From positions 3,019,915 through 3,083,914 of the forward strand of contig RSEF01000004.1 in assembly GCA_003993805.1 (NCBI GenBank): a stretch of 64,000 bases of DNA, in the 5' to 3' direction. The notes under the pieces were generated by a model that was given only the letters and a program-made list of their open reading frames with translations, made no database searches and was not told the DNA's origin. The translations under genes and the position numbers were made by a program. The stretch comes from Himantopus leucocephalus. Its lineage: Eukaryota > Chordata > Aves > Charadriiformes > Recurvirostridae. Below, piece after piece: positions 36,286 to 51,347 of the stretch (the stretch's first letter is position 1; each line of letters opens with the position of its first letter).

Positions 36286-39200
36286 TCCTCGGCTTGGTCA
36301 GGAGATTACCAGTATTTTTGGAGTGAGGAATCTCAGCTCAGCCCCTCTCAGCCACAAACTGCCGAGTCTCTCTGCCTGTGGGGTGAAATAGCTGCAAACC
36401 ACACGCGACTGTGCCAGTGTAAACCAAGCGTTATTTTCCATTCAGCAATGGTTTTCGTACCTGGATATTTTCACTAATCACTGCTTTCATGCTAATTTAG
36501 TCCCACTGTTAAGAATGCTAATCACAGGTTGCCATAGTTTTGCAAATAATAATTTCTCGTCAAACCAGTGGTGCAATATCTGTCCAAGAACTTTGGGATT
36601 TTTCCCTCTTTATTATGTTATGTGATCCTCAAAATTTTGAAATGCACTTTAAGGTTTTGCACTTTGATATTCTTTTCCTATGGTGGAAAGAATTAATAAT
36701 GAATTTAAACCAATTACATGTTTTTTCATATTGGGCTCATTCAAAAATCATTCTCGGGCAGATAATACACGGAGGACAAAGGACAGGCAAGAAACAAGCC
36801 TTTGTGATTAGAAAGTAAAAACTGCACTGGAAGCTGATGAAATAACATCCAAGGACAGTGATAAAACTAACGGGCTAGTAAAGATGATTTTTAACGGTAG
36901 ATCAAAAAAGGTACTCTGCAGAGTACGATATATTGCCCTTAGTGTGCTTTACTGGATTTCATGCAATGAAGCGCGCGCAAGAAACAAGTCACCTTTATTA
37001 CCGTGCCTGTCAAAGTCAAATTTTGCAGGAAGAAACGCTCCCGGTATGGGTGCAGGACTGGAGAGGGCGCCAGGATGTCTCTGTACCTGCTTTGAGACAG
37101 GGAGTAAACCCCTGGTCCCGCTCACCCACAGCCCGGCGCACACCCAAGGCAGCGGAGGGGGCAGTTTTACCGGGGTGGTTTTGTTTCCTGGCACTGTGTC
37201 TGACCTCACACAGCTCTGGATTCAGCTTTCCTTCAGTTTACAAGGCAAAAAATATTTGGCAAGTGCAGACTGTGAATATTGCGAAGTAATAAAAAAGTCT
37301 CTGGAAAAAGTTGCTCTGCTGGTTCTTGGCAAAAACCTTTACCTTTCAAATCTGAGCCAAACTGTGGGACTCACTTTTCTCCTACCATTACTCCACATCC
37401 CATGGAGCAGAAATAAGGAGCAGCTCTGGGAAAAGGGGTTACTCCCTTAAAATGTGAGCATGCAAACTTCACCCATCAGCTTCAGCTAAGCAAGGACACG
37501 CGTTCTACATATTCATGTATGCTGATCTAATTCCTGGAAACCAAAACCTGCTTGGAATCCCTCTCTCAGGAAGTTATTCCAATGTTTACTCTCAAAGGAC
37601 CTTTTTATTTTAACTTAGTACTATTATTTCCAGTTCTAACCTGAAGTATCACTTCCAATAATTATTCTCTCTTCCCGGGGTTAATAACCTCCGACTGTCG
37701 CCGGTTCCCTCTCCCTCTCCCGGGCATTTCTAATCGCTGGACACTGCAAGCCTCTGGCTCTTAGATCCAGTGAAGCGTATTAAACCTCTTTGCTTTGATT
37801 TCAAATGTCTTCGGATATTTAATTGCTTTTAAGAGTTTAGTCAGCCATCTTTCCTCTTTCAGGCAGTGCCTCAGGGTCTTTCTACTTTTCCGCTCCTTGC
37901 TTGTGTCCCTCCCATCTGCTGATAAGCGTGCCCACAGCACGCTGCCCAACAAGCTCGCAGCGCAGGACCGTGGCCTTCCTGTTTACCAGTGTGCCCTTCG
38001 GTGCCAGTTCAGATCACGTAGGCCATCTGCTGCCCATGTCAGTCTGGTTTACAACCCACAGCCATCCATTGCTGTAACCGCTGCTCTTGCCTACCAACAC
38101 AGCCGCAGCATCTGATCAAGACATGCTCATCTGCAAGATCTCCCTGGGTGGAGAGGAAAGCCACCAGCAAGAAGTGACCAACTAGCCCTGGAGATGCAGC
38201 CCAAAAGTCATCCAACGTAGTTCCTATTTCTTTTCCCCTTTTGCAGCCAGATGAGTTCAGTCAATACACCAATCGAATCAGAACAACTTTGAATTAAAAG
38301 AAATGACAAGAGAAGGGTGTAAGACGGGACTAGCTGTACAACGAAGCATGGAACAGCAACTGCACCAACTGGTTACCCTTTTTCCACAATTCTTGATTCT
38401 TTTTAGTACCAAAGCTTCTGAGCTCCATCTGGGCAAATTAGGGGCATTTCTTGCCAGAGGTATTAATTTTCTTGTTCTTTTAGGATACCAGGCTAGATGA
38501 AGTATCTTACAATGAACAAGAACTGAATTTCTGACACTTAATAAGTGAATTTGTACAGCCATGCTGAGGAAATGTCAAATAGCCTTCTTCCCGATTTGGG
38601 AAACAGGACAAAAACCCAGAAGATGAAATGAAGGAGAGTATGGAAACGGAAGGAAAGGAACACGTCTGAGGTGCTGGGATGGTGTCTGTGGAAGACCTGT
38701 AGATGGGTTGAGAAGCCGGCTGAGGGCAGGAGCCTAAGTAGAAATATATTCTTTTATTTTCCACTTTTCTTTCACTGATCTTTGTAAACTTCAGAAACCA
38801 TTCAGTGTGTTGGAAGGACTGGAAGGTAGTCCGAGCCTGTCTCCTCATTTCTAATCCCAAAGGTTCACCACTTAAAAATGAATCTTGCTAGTCTCAAGCC
38901 AGACGATACTGGAAACTTGCTCTTATTGCAAAAACCCACTCAAAAGTCAGAACAAACCACGCTCAGGTTTTTATTACGGAAAATAGTTCCTTACTTTTGT
39001 ATTAACCTATTAATTCTGAGTTTGTATACACAATATGTTAATTTTGTGGGCTTAACATACCAAGATTCTTGCTTTTATCTCACTCTAGATACATCCAATT
39101 CCCCACAACCTTGTTAAACTTTAGTCATACGAAAGAGGACCCTCTGTGGTCTTTCTGCCCTGACAAGTGCTCTACAGTCTTCTCTTAATGTGCTGGGAAG

Positions 39201-42200
39201 ATGGAAGAAACTTGCAGAAAGTTCCTAAGTTTGTAAACAAACCAGGGAGGCAAATGCACTTAATGATGTTTGGGGAGAATGTGTAGCAGAAACATCTCTA
39301 GTTGTGGTTGCCCCAGTCACTTGCTAGTGGGAATGGTTTTTGTTTCCCAGGAAGTGCTGGGTCCTGCGAACTTGCTCAGCTGTTCTTCAGAAGATGGATT
39401 GCTGACCGCAAGAGGAGATGGTTTATGCGCAGGTCAGCCTGTCATCTGTTTTGGGAAAGGAAAGGGGAGCAACTAAGGAAGTTAGTGTGAAAGCCTTTTT
39501 TCCTAAAAAAAAAATAATAAAATAAAATCACACACAAGATCACCTCCCTTGTGATCCCTGATAATGAAAATGCAGCGGTACTACGTGTGGTGGTGGAGGC
39601 TGGCAACAACCCACAGCCCAGGCCATAGTCCTTGGTCAGCCACTTCCAGGGAAACCCACGCTGTTGGGCTCAGACCGGGGGTACCAGCCATGAACATGCC
39701 ATAACACAATGCATTGGTGTCAATCTCAAATTCAATACACGAGCAATTAAAATCATAGCTTTATAATCATATCAACTCTGAGTTTTGGTAACAGCATTTA
39801 AAAATCCAAAGACAACGTGTCAATTTCTATCTGTCTGAAGATCACTCAAAATACAAAAATACTGCTGGAAGACAAAAATTCTCCTAGGGGGGGATGAAAA
39901 ATAATGTACCCTGTCCAGCAGATATCAGCGGAGTTTTTGCAAAACTGAGACTTGTTCGTGTTGGAATTAATGCCTTTTTAGTCTCTTCCAGTAAATTTCC
40001 AACTGCTGAGAAGCAGAGAGCTAAAGGAGTACTGTACTCACTGCCCAGTAGAGACTGGAGTTTGTTACCCATTGTCAAGCAATGTCTTAAACCCCTGCTT
40101 TGTGCTGCTTCTGATCCATCATCTTAAGAGTTAAGGGGCCGCAGGTCACCAGGCAGTCCCATGCCCAGAGGTACCACTGGTGGAGACAGGTCCTCCCCCA
40201 ACTTTCTGTGAGATTCCTGAAGTCATTTTTATAAAGTTTTGTTTCAAATTTGCAACACTTGGACTACATGTAGATATAAAGCACACCAACACAGTTGTAT
40301 CTGTTTACTCTGTGGCTGTTTGTGCATCAAAACCACATTGGCTTCGTGAGGTCAGGCTCAGGACTGACACAAAACCCCACGGCCAACGCCAACCTCTTCT
40401 CGGGAGAGTTCAGACTCCCGTGCAAACTGCCTGCACGTATCTGTGAGATTTATGGTTGACATTTGCCTTGAAGATCATCCTACACCCTGAAGATGGCCAA
40501 AAAAGGCCAATTTGAGTCCTTCTGAGATAAATCAGCTGGCTTCTATTTAACTTGCAGGCTGAGACTGACAAGGAATTGATGTTAAAGGCTGTTTGTTCAG
40601 ATACTTCTGCTTACTCTGGATGACTGCTCTCTGCCTGGCAGCCTTCATAGCTCTTCTTCCAGGGCCTTGCCTGATGTGCACTATAATGTTTTACACTCAT
40701 GCAAGTCATGTAGGATTACTGTGTACTGTGTACTTTGCACCTGTCCATCCTCCACAGCCGCAGCAGACCCAAGCAAAACAACCCAATTAGAGGCGATGAC
40801 TTCTGCAGAAAGTGGAGCATTTTGTGCCCACCCAATGCTAAACCTAACAACGGATTTCTGCATTCTTTCCCGATTAATCTGCCCGCGTTCAAGTTCCTCC
40901 ATTGCCTTCAAAAATCAGATTCCAGCTTCTCATTCCAGCCTTTAAAGTTCTGTACTAGAACAGAATGGAAAAGTATCAAGCTGACGCTTTCCGAACTCTC
41001 AGACTTTCACTGCAGGAACCACAAGCCCTTAGTTCAGCTGAAGTCTTGGCCTGCTCCATTATTTGTTTAGTTGTACTTGTATGTGTTATTTTTATGCTGT
41101 GTTTTCCTTCTAGTTTTTCCCACAATGCTTTTTTCTAAGGCACAGCAGGACTCCATAGAACAGGATCATCATTATTTAGCCTTTATTTTTGTTTTATAAA
41201 CATTAGAGATTTTGGAAGCAGTAGCTGTTCTAGCAAATCCATAGGGCAGTGCCAGTGCAGAAATCGGCACAAGTACCTATCACATCTCCTTGCCAAGGAC
41301 CAGCTTTCAGTGCTTCTGCAACTGCATTGACGACTGCCAGTAGCAACAGGTGCGTCTTAGGTCTTATTTTGCATGTCCCAGTGCTCTCTTCAAAAGAGAG
41401 GAAAAATCAAATCCCAATAAAACAAAAGAAAGCTGGGAAGCCTTTCGCCTTCTCTGCGCAGGTCGTGGCGATAGCCACCAGCATTAACACCATCACCTGT
41501 GCCCACTGTGGGGAGGCAGGTAACACATCATCTGCAGTTTCAGCTGGCAGTGAAAGTCATTTTCTTCTGAAACCCACTGGTGTGGCCTTAAAAAAAAACA
41601 GATATGTTACTCCTCCTATCCCCAGACTCTCTCCAGATCTTTTATCTTATCAGCTTCAGCAGACTTGTGATCTGCCAAATGACAAGACCTGGAAATACTG
41701 ATGCCAACTTTCTCTGATCTTAAGACCAGAATTTCTTTGAGTAGCAACCAACATTTTCCTTTCTCTTGCCCTGGATCACAAAAGCTACAGCTGTCCCACC
41801 TCGTACAAAGCTCTCTTTTACGCCCACCAACATTAATGCTCTCTCTGGTCTACTTGTCTCAAGCAATATGCCCAAAGGTCTGTCTTTGCCACAAAAAAGG
41901 GGCAGGAGAGGTACAACAGCTGAAACACAGGATAATAATGAACAAAGTGCCATTTTTGTTGAATAAGCGTCTATGCTGCCTCCAAGCTTTTTCTCAGAGT
42001 TACAGCATCGCTATTACAGGCGACGAGAAGCAAAAGAACGGTAACTGCTTGTGCGAGAACATGCAGCACTGCATATGAGCTGCAGTGGGAGAGAGAAGTG
42101 AAGCAAGAGGCGATATAATGCAAATATGAAAAGGCAAAGTCTTGAAGAAATAGAAAAGAAAGGTGCCAGTACTCTCACCTCTGACTCCGTGCTTGCTTCC

Positions 42201-45200
42201 TCATATGAACCTGCGCTTACAGGAGAAGGAATGCTTTTCACCACAGCAGAGAGAGCAGGTCTGCAGCCGTGTTAGTTCTGTAGCAGTAAGCACTAAATAG
42301 GTGAGATTAGATGGATCAAGTCACTTCAAGAACAAGTGTCAGGAAAAGGGAATCACTTGTGCTGAAATCCTGCTTGGGTGATCAGAGGGCTTTAGGGATC
42401 CTCCTCCATCACGGTCAGGCACTAATGAAGCTGCAGAGTGAAGACATGCAGGTCCACTGAAGATAGGACACAGCTAAGGGGGTTCTCCATGGAGACCAGA
42501 GCTGAGGATGTGCTGGAGACTCAAAATACCATGGGTGTAGCATGTTTTGGCCAGGGTTAATTGAGATGTGAACAACTCTATCCTTCCCCTTTCCTGAATC
42601 CCAGCTGATCTGCTGAAACCCACTTTCCCCCTCTTCCAAATTGACCTTCTCAACCTCAGCTGCACAACCACCACCAATGCCCTCCCTCCCACTCTGCAAA
42701 GACAGCCCTGCTTGCCTTTTGTTGGCCAAGGGAACTACATTGAGCTGTGATTGCTCATAAGGAGCTGCTGTGCCACCTTTGGGGGCTGCGTTCAATGTGA
42801 AACCCCAACATATTCCGTTTCCTTTTGAGAGGAAATTGCAGTGAGAACTTGGCACAAGGCGGTCCCTGCCAGAGCCTCCATCCACAGGGCTACCTCTACA
42901 GTCATTTTTCCCCAGCTAGCTGCAGGATTTACTCCCTCCACATGCCCCTTGGTAACTGCTCGCAGGTGGCTGCGTGCTGCCAGGTTCAACCTGCCCGTGC
43001 TTAGTTACATTATTGACTGCCAAAAACGTTAAATAGGGACACAAAGAAATCTCCGCAATGAGGGACAATGGCCAGTTTTTCAATGCTTAAACAATCTAAG
43101 CATTAAATAGGCCTAAATAACTCCCTTAGGACAACCACGTTTCCAAAATTATTTTCTAGGGTTGCCAGTGAGGTTGCTCAGATTGTCTGAAGTTTGACAA
43201 CCAAGTTGCTCTCTTAATTAACTGTTTTTCTGTGTAAGATATTTTTGTCCATCTGTGTGGTCCCACTAGGAATCAGTTTACTAATGCCTGTCATCTGTCC
43301 AAACAAAACACATCTACTAATAAGGGAATTGTACGGAGTAGCACAGAATTTGTTTCCTCCTTTCAGTCTTTTAGGCAACAATAACACTCTAAATAGCTCC
43401 TAAGATCTTTTGTTGAAGTAATAACAAATTTTTCTTTCTGTCAGCTAACTTTCCGCCACGCCGGCTCGAGATAACCAACGTTAATCTTCAAAACAGAAAA
43501 AGCCGATTTCTGGCAAACAGTGAGGGCAGTACCAGTAATTCATCTTGCACTTTTTGCAGCTCCTCTTGCTGGTAGAAGGGTTGCTTTATGCGATCACTGC
43601 AGGTACAATGATCCGGACGGAGACAGATCATGGCACCAGCTCTGTTGCTGCTGGTGGGTTGGGGTTTCCAGCTCAGGTGCTGAGTGAATTATCGGAGGCC
43701 ACTGGTTAGGATGGGCTTCATCTCCTCCAATCCTGCCACGCTCCACATGGGAGCTAAACACTATCAATCCCAAATACTTCTTTAGGATTTTCCTGTGTCT
43801 CTGTGTTTACCTCCCACCGCTGCAACAAGCTTTTGCTCTGCTTTCATTTGCCACAAAGGTGTAAAGGTTGGAGAACGCCCTTACTCCAGGTAAATATGCC
43901 TTTGATGAGACACTGGACAACATTACTTCTCCTTGTACGTGACCTACAGGCTCCGGTCCGGGCTGGTACCTCGTTCTGGAAATGGCACTGGCACTGTGTG
44001 TCACCCATCCTGAATGAAAACCCAACAAGACCTGCGCAAATCTTCTGTTTCCTGATGCCGTTAGGGAACAGAAACCTCATTCTACTAAATTCAACCATTT
44101 GCACGGCATCCAGATGTCAGGGGCTGGTTTCATTTCACAACTGTATTTTCAGTTCCAGTGGTTCTGCATTCTTTACTCAATGACAATTTGCTATTCCAGT
44201 TTACAAGCCTGAACAAAACTGTCATCTTCAAAAATATAAGCAAACCAACCCAACCCCCCGATGTCAGGAAGAAAATCCCCCCAAATACCAAAAGAAAGTC
44301 TCAACCTCAGACCAAGATAGCCTTGAAAAACAACTAATGCCAAGCTGAAAAACACATTTGCAAATATTTTCTTCTAATGTAGCCGCAGTCACTGGAAAAT
44401 AATTCCTTTGGTGTGCCCTCTATTTTCCCTCATGGTTAAATAGAAATTAGACTCACGTTCAGGGGAAGCATCATAAGTGTTTATGGAGGAAATGCTTCCC
44501 AAAGAAATTCTGGAGAAGCAACCTATGTGTATCCTCCAGGGTCTCAAGGACAGCAAAGAACACTTTTCTGGGAAATCTGTGTTGAATGCACTCCAGAACA
44601 GTAGCAGCACACACATGTCTATGTGACCCCGTCCCCGTCAGCTCCCTGGATTTACTGCCTGGTGGATGCTCACCAGCACCAGCAGATATCCAGTCTATGC
44701 GGCTGGTGCCACGATGGACTGCACCCGGACAGAAGAGACACCATCCAAGCCCGTTGCAGGCCTTGCCTGTCCCGAGGGACGGGTGAATATCTACACATCC
44801 GCTTGCCACCCGTGCAAGGGCAGGTGACGGGACGCGTGTTGCTGGCACCCACCCCTCCCCTGCCCTGCCGGGACCGAGAGCTCACACAGCGCCTTTCTCT
44901 TGTTGCTGGCTGGCCACAGCGCCCACCCGCGTCAATGGCTGGAGATGCTCAGGCATTTGGCTTTTAGCCAAAAATCAGGCCAAAACATAAATTTGCTGTC
45001 ACCATGGATACAACAACAAATCCATAACAAGTAGCAGCCTTGTTATGTCTGACCGTATCAAGGCTAGGAGGAAGAGCAGCAGACGGCAACCAGCGGAACA
45101 GGCAGGCTCGGGGGAGCAGAGCAGTGTGGGCAGGTGCCTGGGGAAGCACGAAATTGGGGTGCATCTGACACAGATGTGAGAACAGCAGTGTGTTCCTGGG

Positions 45201-46606
45201 AAGCGAAGTGAAGCAAGTATCGTTTCCAGCATGAGTCAAACTACAGCCATCCTTGGACCGCTTCTAAATACTAAGCAGTGGTTGTGTGGGACATGAATCG
45301 AACTTTGCTGCACTTTCATTTACTGTGAAGCAAAGCTCAGTTCCTGGGAACATTATTACACGAATATTAACAAAATATCCAAAGGTTTCTAAGGTGAAGC
45401 AAGGGAGTGAGTGGACCGGTTGCTCCCAGTGGCATAGCTCACCCCCATTTTCCCTCTGCTTGGGAGGGCTGGATGCAGAGCAACTCTTGGAGCCATTTAT
45501 GTTTCCAACAGGCACCTCAGTGCTGCTCTCCTGCTTTGGTTTGCTGTTAGGAATCATAATAAATATACATATAATATATAAATAATATATAAATAAATAT
45601 TTATTTATTTATGTATAAATATATAATAAAATAATAAATGTAGGATGAAACTCCAAATTTGAGAACACTATTCCTATTGAAAGACCACAGAAATGAGCTC
45701 ACTCTTCTCTTTTGTGGCAAGCCGGAGGATGTGGGTTTCTGCCTTCTCACATGCTTCACACGGTGTATTTGCTTGTTCTTAGGTGTGAGGAACTGAAAGG
45801 AAAACAAAGGTTTCGAAAGACTTTTGGTCAGACGATTTATGAAATGTAGGAAAAATGAGAAAATTAAAACTCTGTGTATCTGTGTCTTGGCCTGAGGTTG
45901 AAAAACAGATTCCTTTATACATGCAGAGCGTACAGGGTAACTTCTGGCTGGTGACTGCGGTTTTGCTCTTGCTTTCCTGGAAAAGCTGGTAGAAATTCAC
46001 GATATATTCTCACTGATTGTCCTATGCATCTTGTTTGAGCTAAAAAAGTCAAAACAATTGGCCCTATTTATGAATACAATATTGGACTCTGTGAGTAAGG
46101 CTATACGTTTTTACATATGGGTTAGGTACAAAGAAACACCAAGAAAGTCAAAAATAGAGGGAAAACACAGGATATGAATAAATGATAATTTAGATAAATG
46201 GAGGCAAGTAACAAGGGAACAATTAACAAGCAAACATGCCATTTACAGTTGGAAGACCTCCTAGACTGTGCATCAAGGAAGGGGAGGAATGGCCATTAGA
46301 TGGAGACATTAAAACCTAATCAAGACAAAGTACTGGACAAACAGCCATGAAAAAAAGCCTTCTGCATTGATGGGATGTAGTAAGACAAATGTACTCAATT
46401 TTATGATTCAGTTAGCTAAGTAACAATATTATGCCTTGGAAACAGAATATTGCAAGAGGGCAGAATTTAGTGTGGGGTCACATGGAGGCACCATCTTTGG
46501 AGGAGATATCAAAACTGCATCTAGTGCCCCTCCAAGGGCAGAGCAAAAATCATATTTAATTTTCGGCACCGAGAAGAAAACACTGTACACACGTAGTTTC
46601 ATGGTG
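36286..46606. other. gene-free stretch
   Basis: No exon, RNA gene or mobile element was recognised. An A-rich patch lies at about 39509-39530. A strongly AT-rich low-complexity block at about 45555-45640 is built of AATA, ATATA and TTTA units. The longest frames, such as those at 36884-37450 and 41249-41701, lack any domain I recognise and are probably chance. Confidence 0.5.
45555..45640. repeat. AT-rich low-complexity block
   Basis: Nearly pure A/T sequence made of interleaved ATAAAT, ATATA and TTTATT units, with no fixed period. Confidence 0.85.
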
Positions 46607-46699
46607 TGGTCCACGAGGGCTGACCAGGGGCACGGTGAGCGTGTGTTTGGTGNTGGTCCACGAGGGCTGACCAGGGGCACGGTGAGCGTGTGTTTGGTG
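46607..46699. repeat. 46-bp direct duplication separated by a single N
   Basis: Two identical 46-base copies (46607-46652 and 46654-46699), starting TGGTCCACGAGGGCTGACC and ending GTGTGTTTGGTG, flank a single N at 46653. Perfect identity around a one-base N points to a gap-closing or contig-overlap artefact rather than a biological tandem repeat. Confidence 0.95.
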
Positions 46700-49600
46700 T
46701 GAAAGTGGAGGAGTTCAGCAGAAAGCTGCAGTGCCAGAGCCGAGGAAGTCTGTGGGTGCCAGGGAAATTCCCACTGCCCACATCCTCGGAGATGAGCCAA
46801 GTGATGCCAGCGCAGGAGTGCTGTGACTCAAAGGAAAGCACTTCCCCAGACCCTCAGTTGACCACAGACTGAACTGACCACGGTAGCTACTGGGGCAGCT
46901 GTGGCTACTACGAACCCCGGAAAAGAATGATATACTGTGTGTAAAACCACGTCACGAACAGAAGTGAAAAGGCAGAAAGGCTTATTTGTCACACAGCACA
47001 GAGAGAAACAAGCGAGCAGCTGCTGAGGAGGGATTTGCGCAGGCAGGGTCGCAGCTCTGCAGGGGCAGAGCCCAAAAGTTAACTTGGGTGGTAGAGAGGT
47101 TTCAGGCTTTCCTGCATTACTCATTTAGAAGAGTTGGCAGCTGAGAACTTACAAACTCATTCAAGAGATTCCCAAAACTTCAGCTATGGGCAGCTATGGG
47201 GAATTTCCTTCTCACCTACTTTTGCCTGGATGAGGGACATTTCCCAAGGTGCTGTTACCGCTATTATTTCCAGATTGGAAATGTGAGTTAGTCAGTGAAA
47301 GAGGAAACCAAAACCAAAGGAGATTTGCATCAACATTTTTGTACCTATTTCTTCCCCCAAGTTTTATGAATCACCACCATCTCTTTATGTGTTTTATTTG
47401 TATTCTTGATAGATTCAATACCTTAGACAAGAAGGATTAAGCCATCAACCTTTTCATTGTTTCCCTGTAAGGAAATCTTTTCTGTCAGCTATCAAAAGGA
47501 GCTGACAAAATCCTGGAAGCCACTTGCAAGGATGTCTTATGGCTGGGCTTACTGTCCACAAGGAATAAACATTACATTAGTAATGCTTTATCCCAGAATT
47601 TGTCCTCATTAAAAGTGAATTTCCTTTTCCAGAGTGAAAATAGAGAATAAAGGCAATAGAACAAGTGAGCTGGTTATTTTCTTTGCTGATGAGCTGTTTG
47701 GAAAGGTGGAAAGTGGAAACTAGTGCTCTGGAGAGAGCTGCAGAATACACCCAGGTCACACACCTCCATACCTGCCCCTTCATGTATTACCAAGGAGCCA
47801 ACATAAAACATCCTCTCTGTAATGAACATTTGGGAAGATTCTTGTCTATCTGCGGCCAGGGGAGATAATCACTGTCCTCTCCTGGCAAAGGTGTGATCAC
47901 CTCGTCTTGCATCCTGCCTGAGGATGTCAGTTACATCCAAGAGGCAGCTGCGTTGGATTTGAGGACGCGGTGCAAAGTCCATCCCTCCCTCGCAGGGTAT
48001 GCTAATCTTTCTGCTGCTCGAAGCTCAAACCAGCAGGGAGTAGGGCTGAATTCTCCAATGCCCGCTTCTCCAGCATGCAGGCTCCACTATTTTTCCATCA
48101 GAAAGGACACAAAGCAGATCAGCCTGAGCAGCTTTTGGGAAGCCCTCCTGTTGGTCTTCTGCCTGTGCAGGTCCCGCTGTACTGGCTGCAGCTTGGTGCC
48201 TGTAGGAGCTGCTACCTGTCATTCCTGTCCTCTAGACTCACCCCTTCATCACTCAGTCCTTCCTCATACTTGCAAATCCTTGCCTGGCTTCTCCTTCTCC
48301 CTTTTCTAGTCAGAAGAGATGGTCATTTGGCTGGTTTGTAATATTAAAATGTGTTTCTTGAACTCTGCAAGGCTAGGGAGAGAAGGTAGTGAGAAGGAAT
48401 TGTGGAGAACTTCAGTGAGGAATCACAAAAGATGCTGGAGAAGTGCCTATTCTCTGAGGATAATAAAGCTGGGAAATGATATACAGTCAGGTCCCCAGAC
48501 AGGAGACCCTCCGTCTGTTTAATGAGGGGAGAAACAGGAAATCTTGGCTGAAGATTAGACAGTAATTGTTCCAGTTTCTTATGCAATCTAAGAGGAAAAA
48601 AAAATGGAGGTAAAAAATGGGAGGAGTAAAGGCTGTACATACCATAGACATAAATCAGGATGGCCCAGAGAATCGCAGCAGCTGGCATGACTTTAGAACC
48701 AGATAAATGGTTAACCACCAAAGAATAAGAATTAGGACTTGTTTTATAGGACTGAGCTGCAGTTATTTACAAAGAAAACCGCCTTCCTACAGTTTCCTCA
48801 AAATCCTCAAGCACGTTAAAAAACCTCCCAGAAATGCAAGATATTCAGATGATGTAATTTATCTGGATTTCCTCAACAAAGTTCTTCTTGGCCTGGTATA
48901 AAGCAAAAGAAATCATAATTGGATTGTTTTCAGTATCAACGAGAGAGAGAGGCTGTAGGAGCGACAGGCAGTTTTCACCGTGCCCCTTGGCAGTGTTTCA
49001 GGGTGTACAAAACTGCACTACAAAGAGGTGGAGAGAGGACACCGATGAGATGGTGAGGGAGAAGTGCTGGAAGCCCTCTGGCGTCAAAAGTAAAGTGAAA
49101 TACTTTGGACTGGAGAAAATTGAAATTTTCTTACCTCTTGCTGAATTCTAATTAAATTCAATTGTATTTCAGTTGCTGAGGAAAACAATTAAAAGTCCTC
49201 AGATGTAAAGAGCACTGCTAATCAATGTACGGAGCTTGCCAAAGCCTTCAAACAAAGGTGTAGTGCAAAATAAACAGATTACGGAAAAATACTGGAAACC
49301 ATCTCATGCCACTGCAGAAATCAGTCGGGGATGCTGTGTTCGTTCTGCTTGCGTCAAGGGAGGTACCCGTGTGTTCAAAGAGGAGCACTGAAAGCCGGCA
49401 GTCATCAGGAGTGCTTACTAATGCAGGTAAAGATTAACTGAGGGGCACTGATTAAAGATTTCACCACAGCCGCCTTTCCCATGGCCGGTGCCATGGCTCT
49501 GCAGGCGCCTTCCAGCCCTGCAAGGCGAAGAAGGGGCACGGCTTGGGTCTGGACCACCCAATCTCACCCCTCCTGCCTTCTCTGTGATTTCATTATTATT

Positions 49601-51347
49601 TTCCCAGAGCCAGTGCTATGGAGGAAGCACTCTGATGAAATGGGTGGTGCCCTGGAGAAACAGAGGGTTTGCCGTATGTTTTCTGTGGGTTACTATGAAA
49701 TTTCAAGCTGGAGAGAAAGTGTGTAACTTGTTCGCAGAATAGATGCGCTTGCAGCTGATGGTTCTGTTTTATCATCTGGGCATGCAAGCAAAAGAAGCAA
49801 ATATAATAGAAACAGTAGTTGTAAAAAATAAAACTGCCATGGACAGCCTCTAGCAAAAGCTAACTCATTAAAATCAAACACAAACCCAAGTATTTATACA
49901 CTTAAATCAAAGTAAAAATTATATTAATCACCAACCAGTCAAATCCCTTTTTTCGGGGACTTTCTCTGGCTTTGGCAGATGTCCTCTCGCCAGTGCGAAG
50001 CCAGGACGGCCGTTGGTCTCTGAGCAGGCAGGAGAGCACAGGGCTGCCTTCCCTGCATGCTCCTCGGGTTGCGGCTGTAAGAACAGTCCTTTGCAGCACC
50101 CGGATTTTCAGCTGCTTTACCTTTCTACAGCTTTCCGTCACTTAGAGAAGCAGTGAGGGGAACGGCGTGCTGCTGGCAGAGCTGGTGTTGGATCAGCAGC
50201 AAACCCTCCCCGTTGATCAGAAACCAATGCAGTGCCACTGTTTTTGATTCCTGCTTTCATGTACTGGCTTGGGGCGTGAGATTGGCAGTCACGATAAGGT
50301 TGGGAGCTGTGGTACGTGTTCATGTGGCTGGGAACATACCGGTTTGCTGTTCTCCATGATGTCTGTGGAATGCTTCTCTGAGACCTTGTGAAGGGAATTC
50401 CCCTGCCCTGAAACACAGATGAACTTGGCTTAACCAACGGCATCGCTGGAGAACAATAGAGGCTTAGTGCAAACGTAAGCGGCATCAACCCTGGGTATCC
50501 CAGGCAACACCAACACCAACACTCGCTGGGCATAGCCCCGTCCAGCTGGATATAGTGCTGCTTTTCATGCCAGAGGACATCTTTTCTTTGCTCAGAATAA
50601 AATAATTTTTTTACTCACAGATAATGTGTTAGCTCATGCAACATTCAGATGAGTTCAGGATGACACCCTGTAATCTGCTCCATCCCGAAGCATGTATTTG
50701 TGGAAGTGTCTGGGACTCCTCTTCCACACAGGTCATCAATTTTTCCAGACAGCTGAAAGTTAATAGCTACCATGATTCAAGTGAGTAATTCTTGTGAAAC
50801 CAGCTCTGGGGATGTTGCCTAGCAAAACAAATTCTGTCAGCGTAGCCCCGTGATCTGACGTGGTACTGAATACGCGACACTATATATAAAACCCAGGAAG
50901 CAATCCAAGGGAAACGGCACATTTTAGCTCTGCTGCAGACCGTACACAGAATACAGTGATGCAGAAAACTCTTCCTGGCTGCCTTTTCCAGCAACTGTAA
51001 GTATTTCTGCTTTTAAACTAAGTAAAAGCTAGTACCACTTCACTGCAGTCAGGGTATTCAGTGGCAATCTGGGGTTCAAATTTGTTCTCCTCTTCTGCAT
51101 ATTCTTTGACACACAATTCCAGGAGGAACTTTGAAAGGAATTATTTCTTTAAGAGTAGGAGATATTTTGTGTACCTCTCAGACTACAAAGACATACCGAT
51201 GACAAATTAGGTGTTATTATTAACTAGAATTTGTAAAGTGTCTCAGGGGAGCAATTTCTGCGGAGATAAAAAATAGTACTGCTGAAAACGCAAAGTGCTA
51301 GTTCAGGTATTAATAATAAAATACAAAGGAAATAATGAAATATATAC
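46700..51347. other. gene-free stretch left of the 1-kb gap
   Basis: No coding exon was recognised. I searched it by eye for the last ENOX2 exon (the region equivalent to human TGVGASLEKRW) on the minus strand and did not find it. It may hold ENOX2 3' UTR or downstream sequence, but nothing in the sequence decides this. Confidence 0.45.

Noticed and set aside
36884..37450. 188-residue plus-strand frame
   Set aside because: No domain or family resemblance; it overlaps open frames in other frames and strands.
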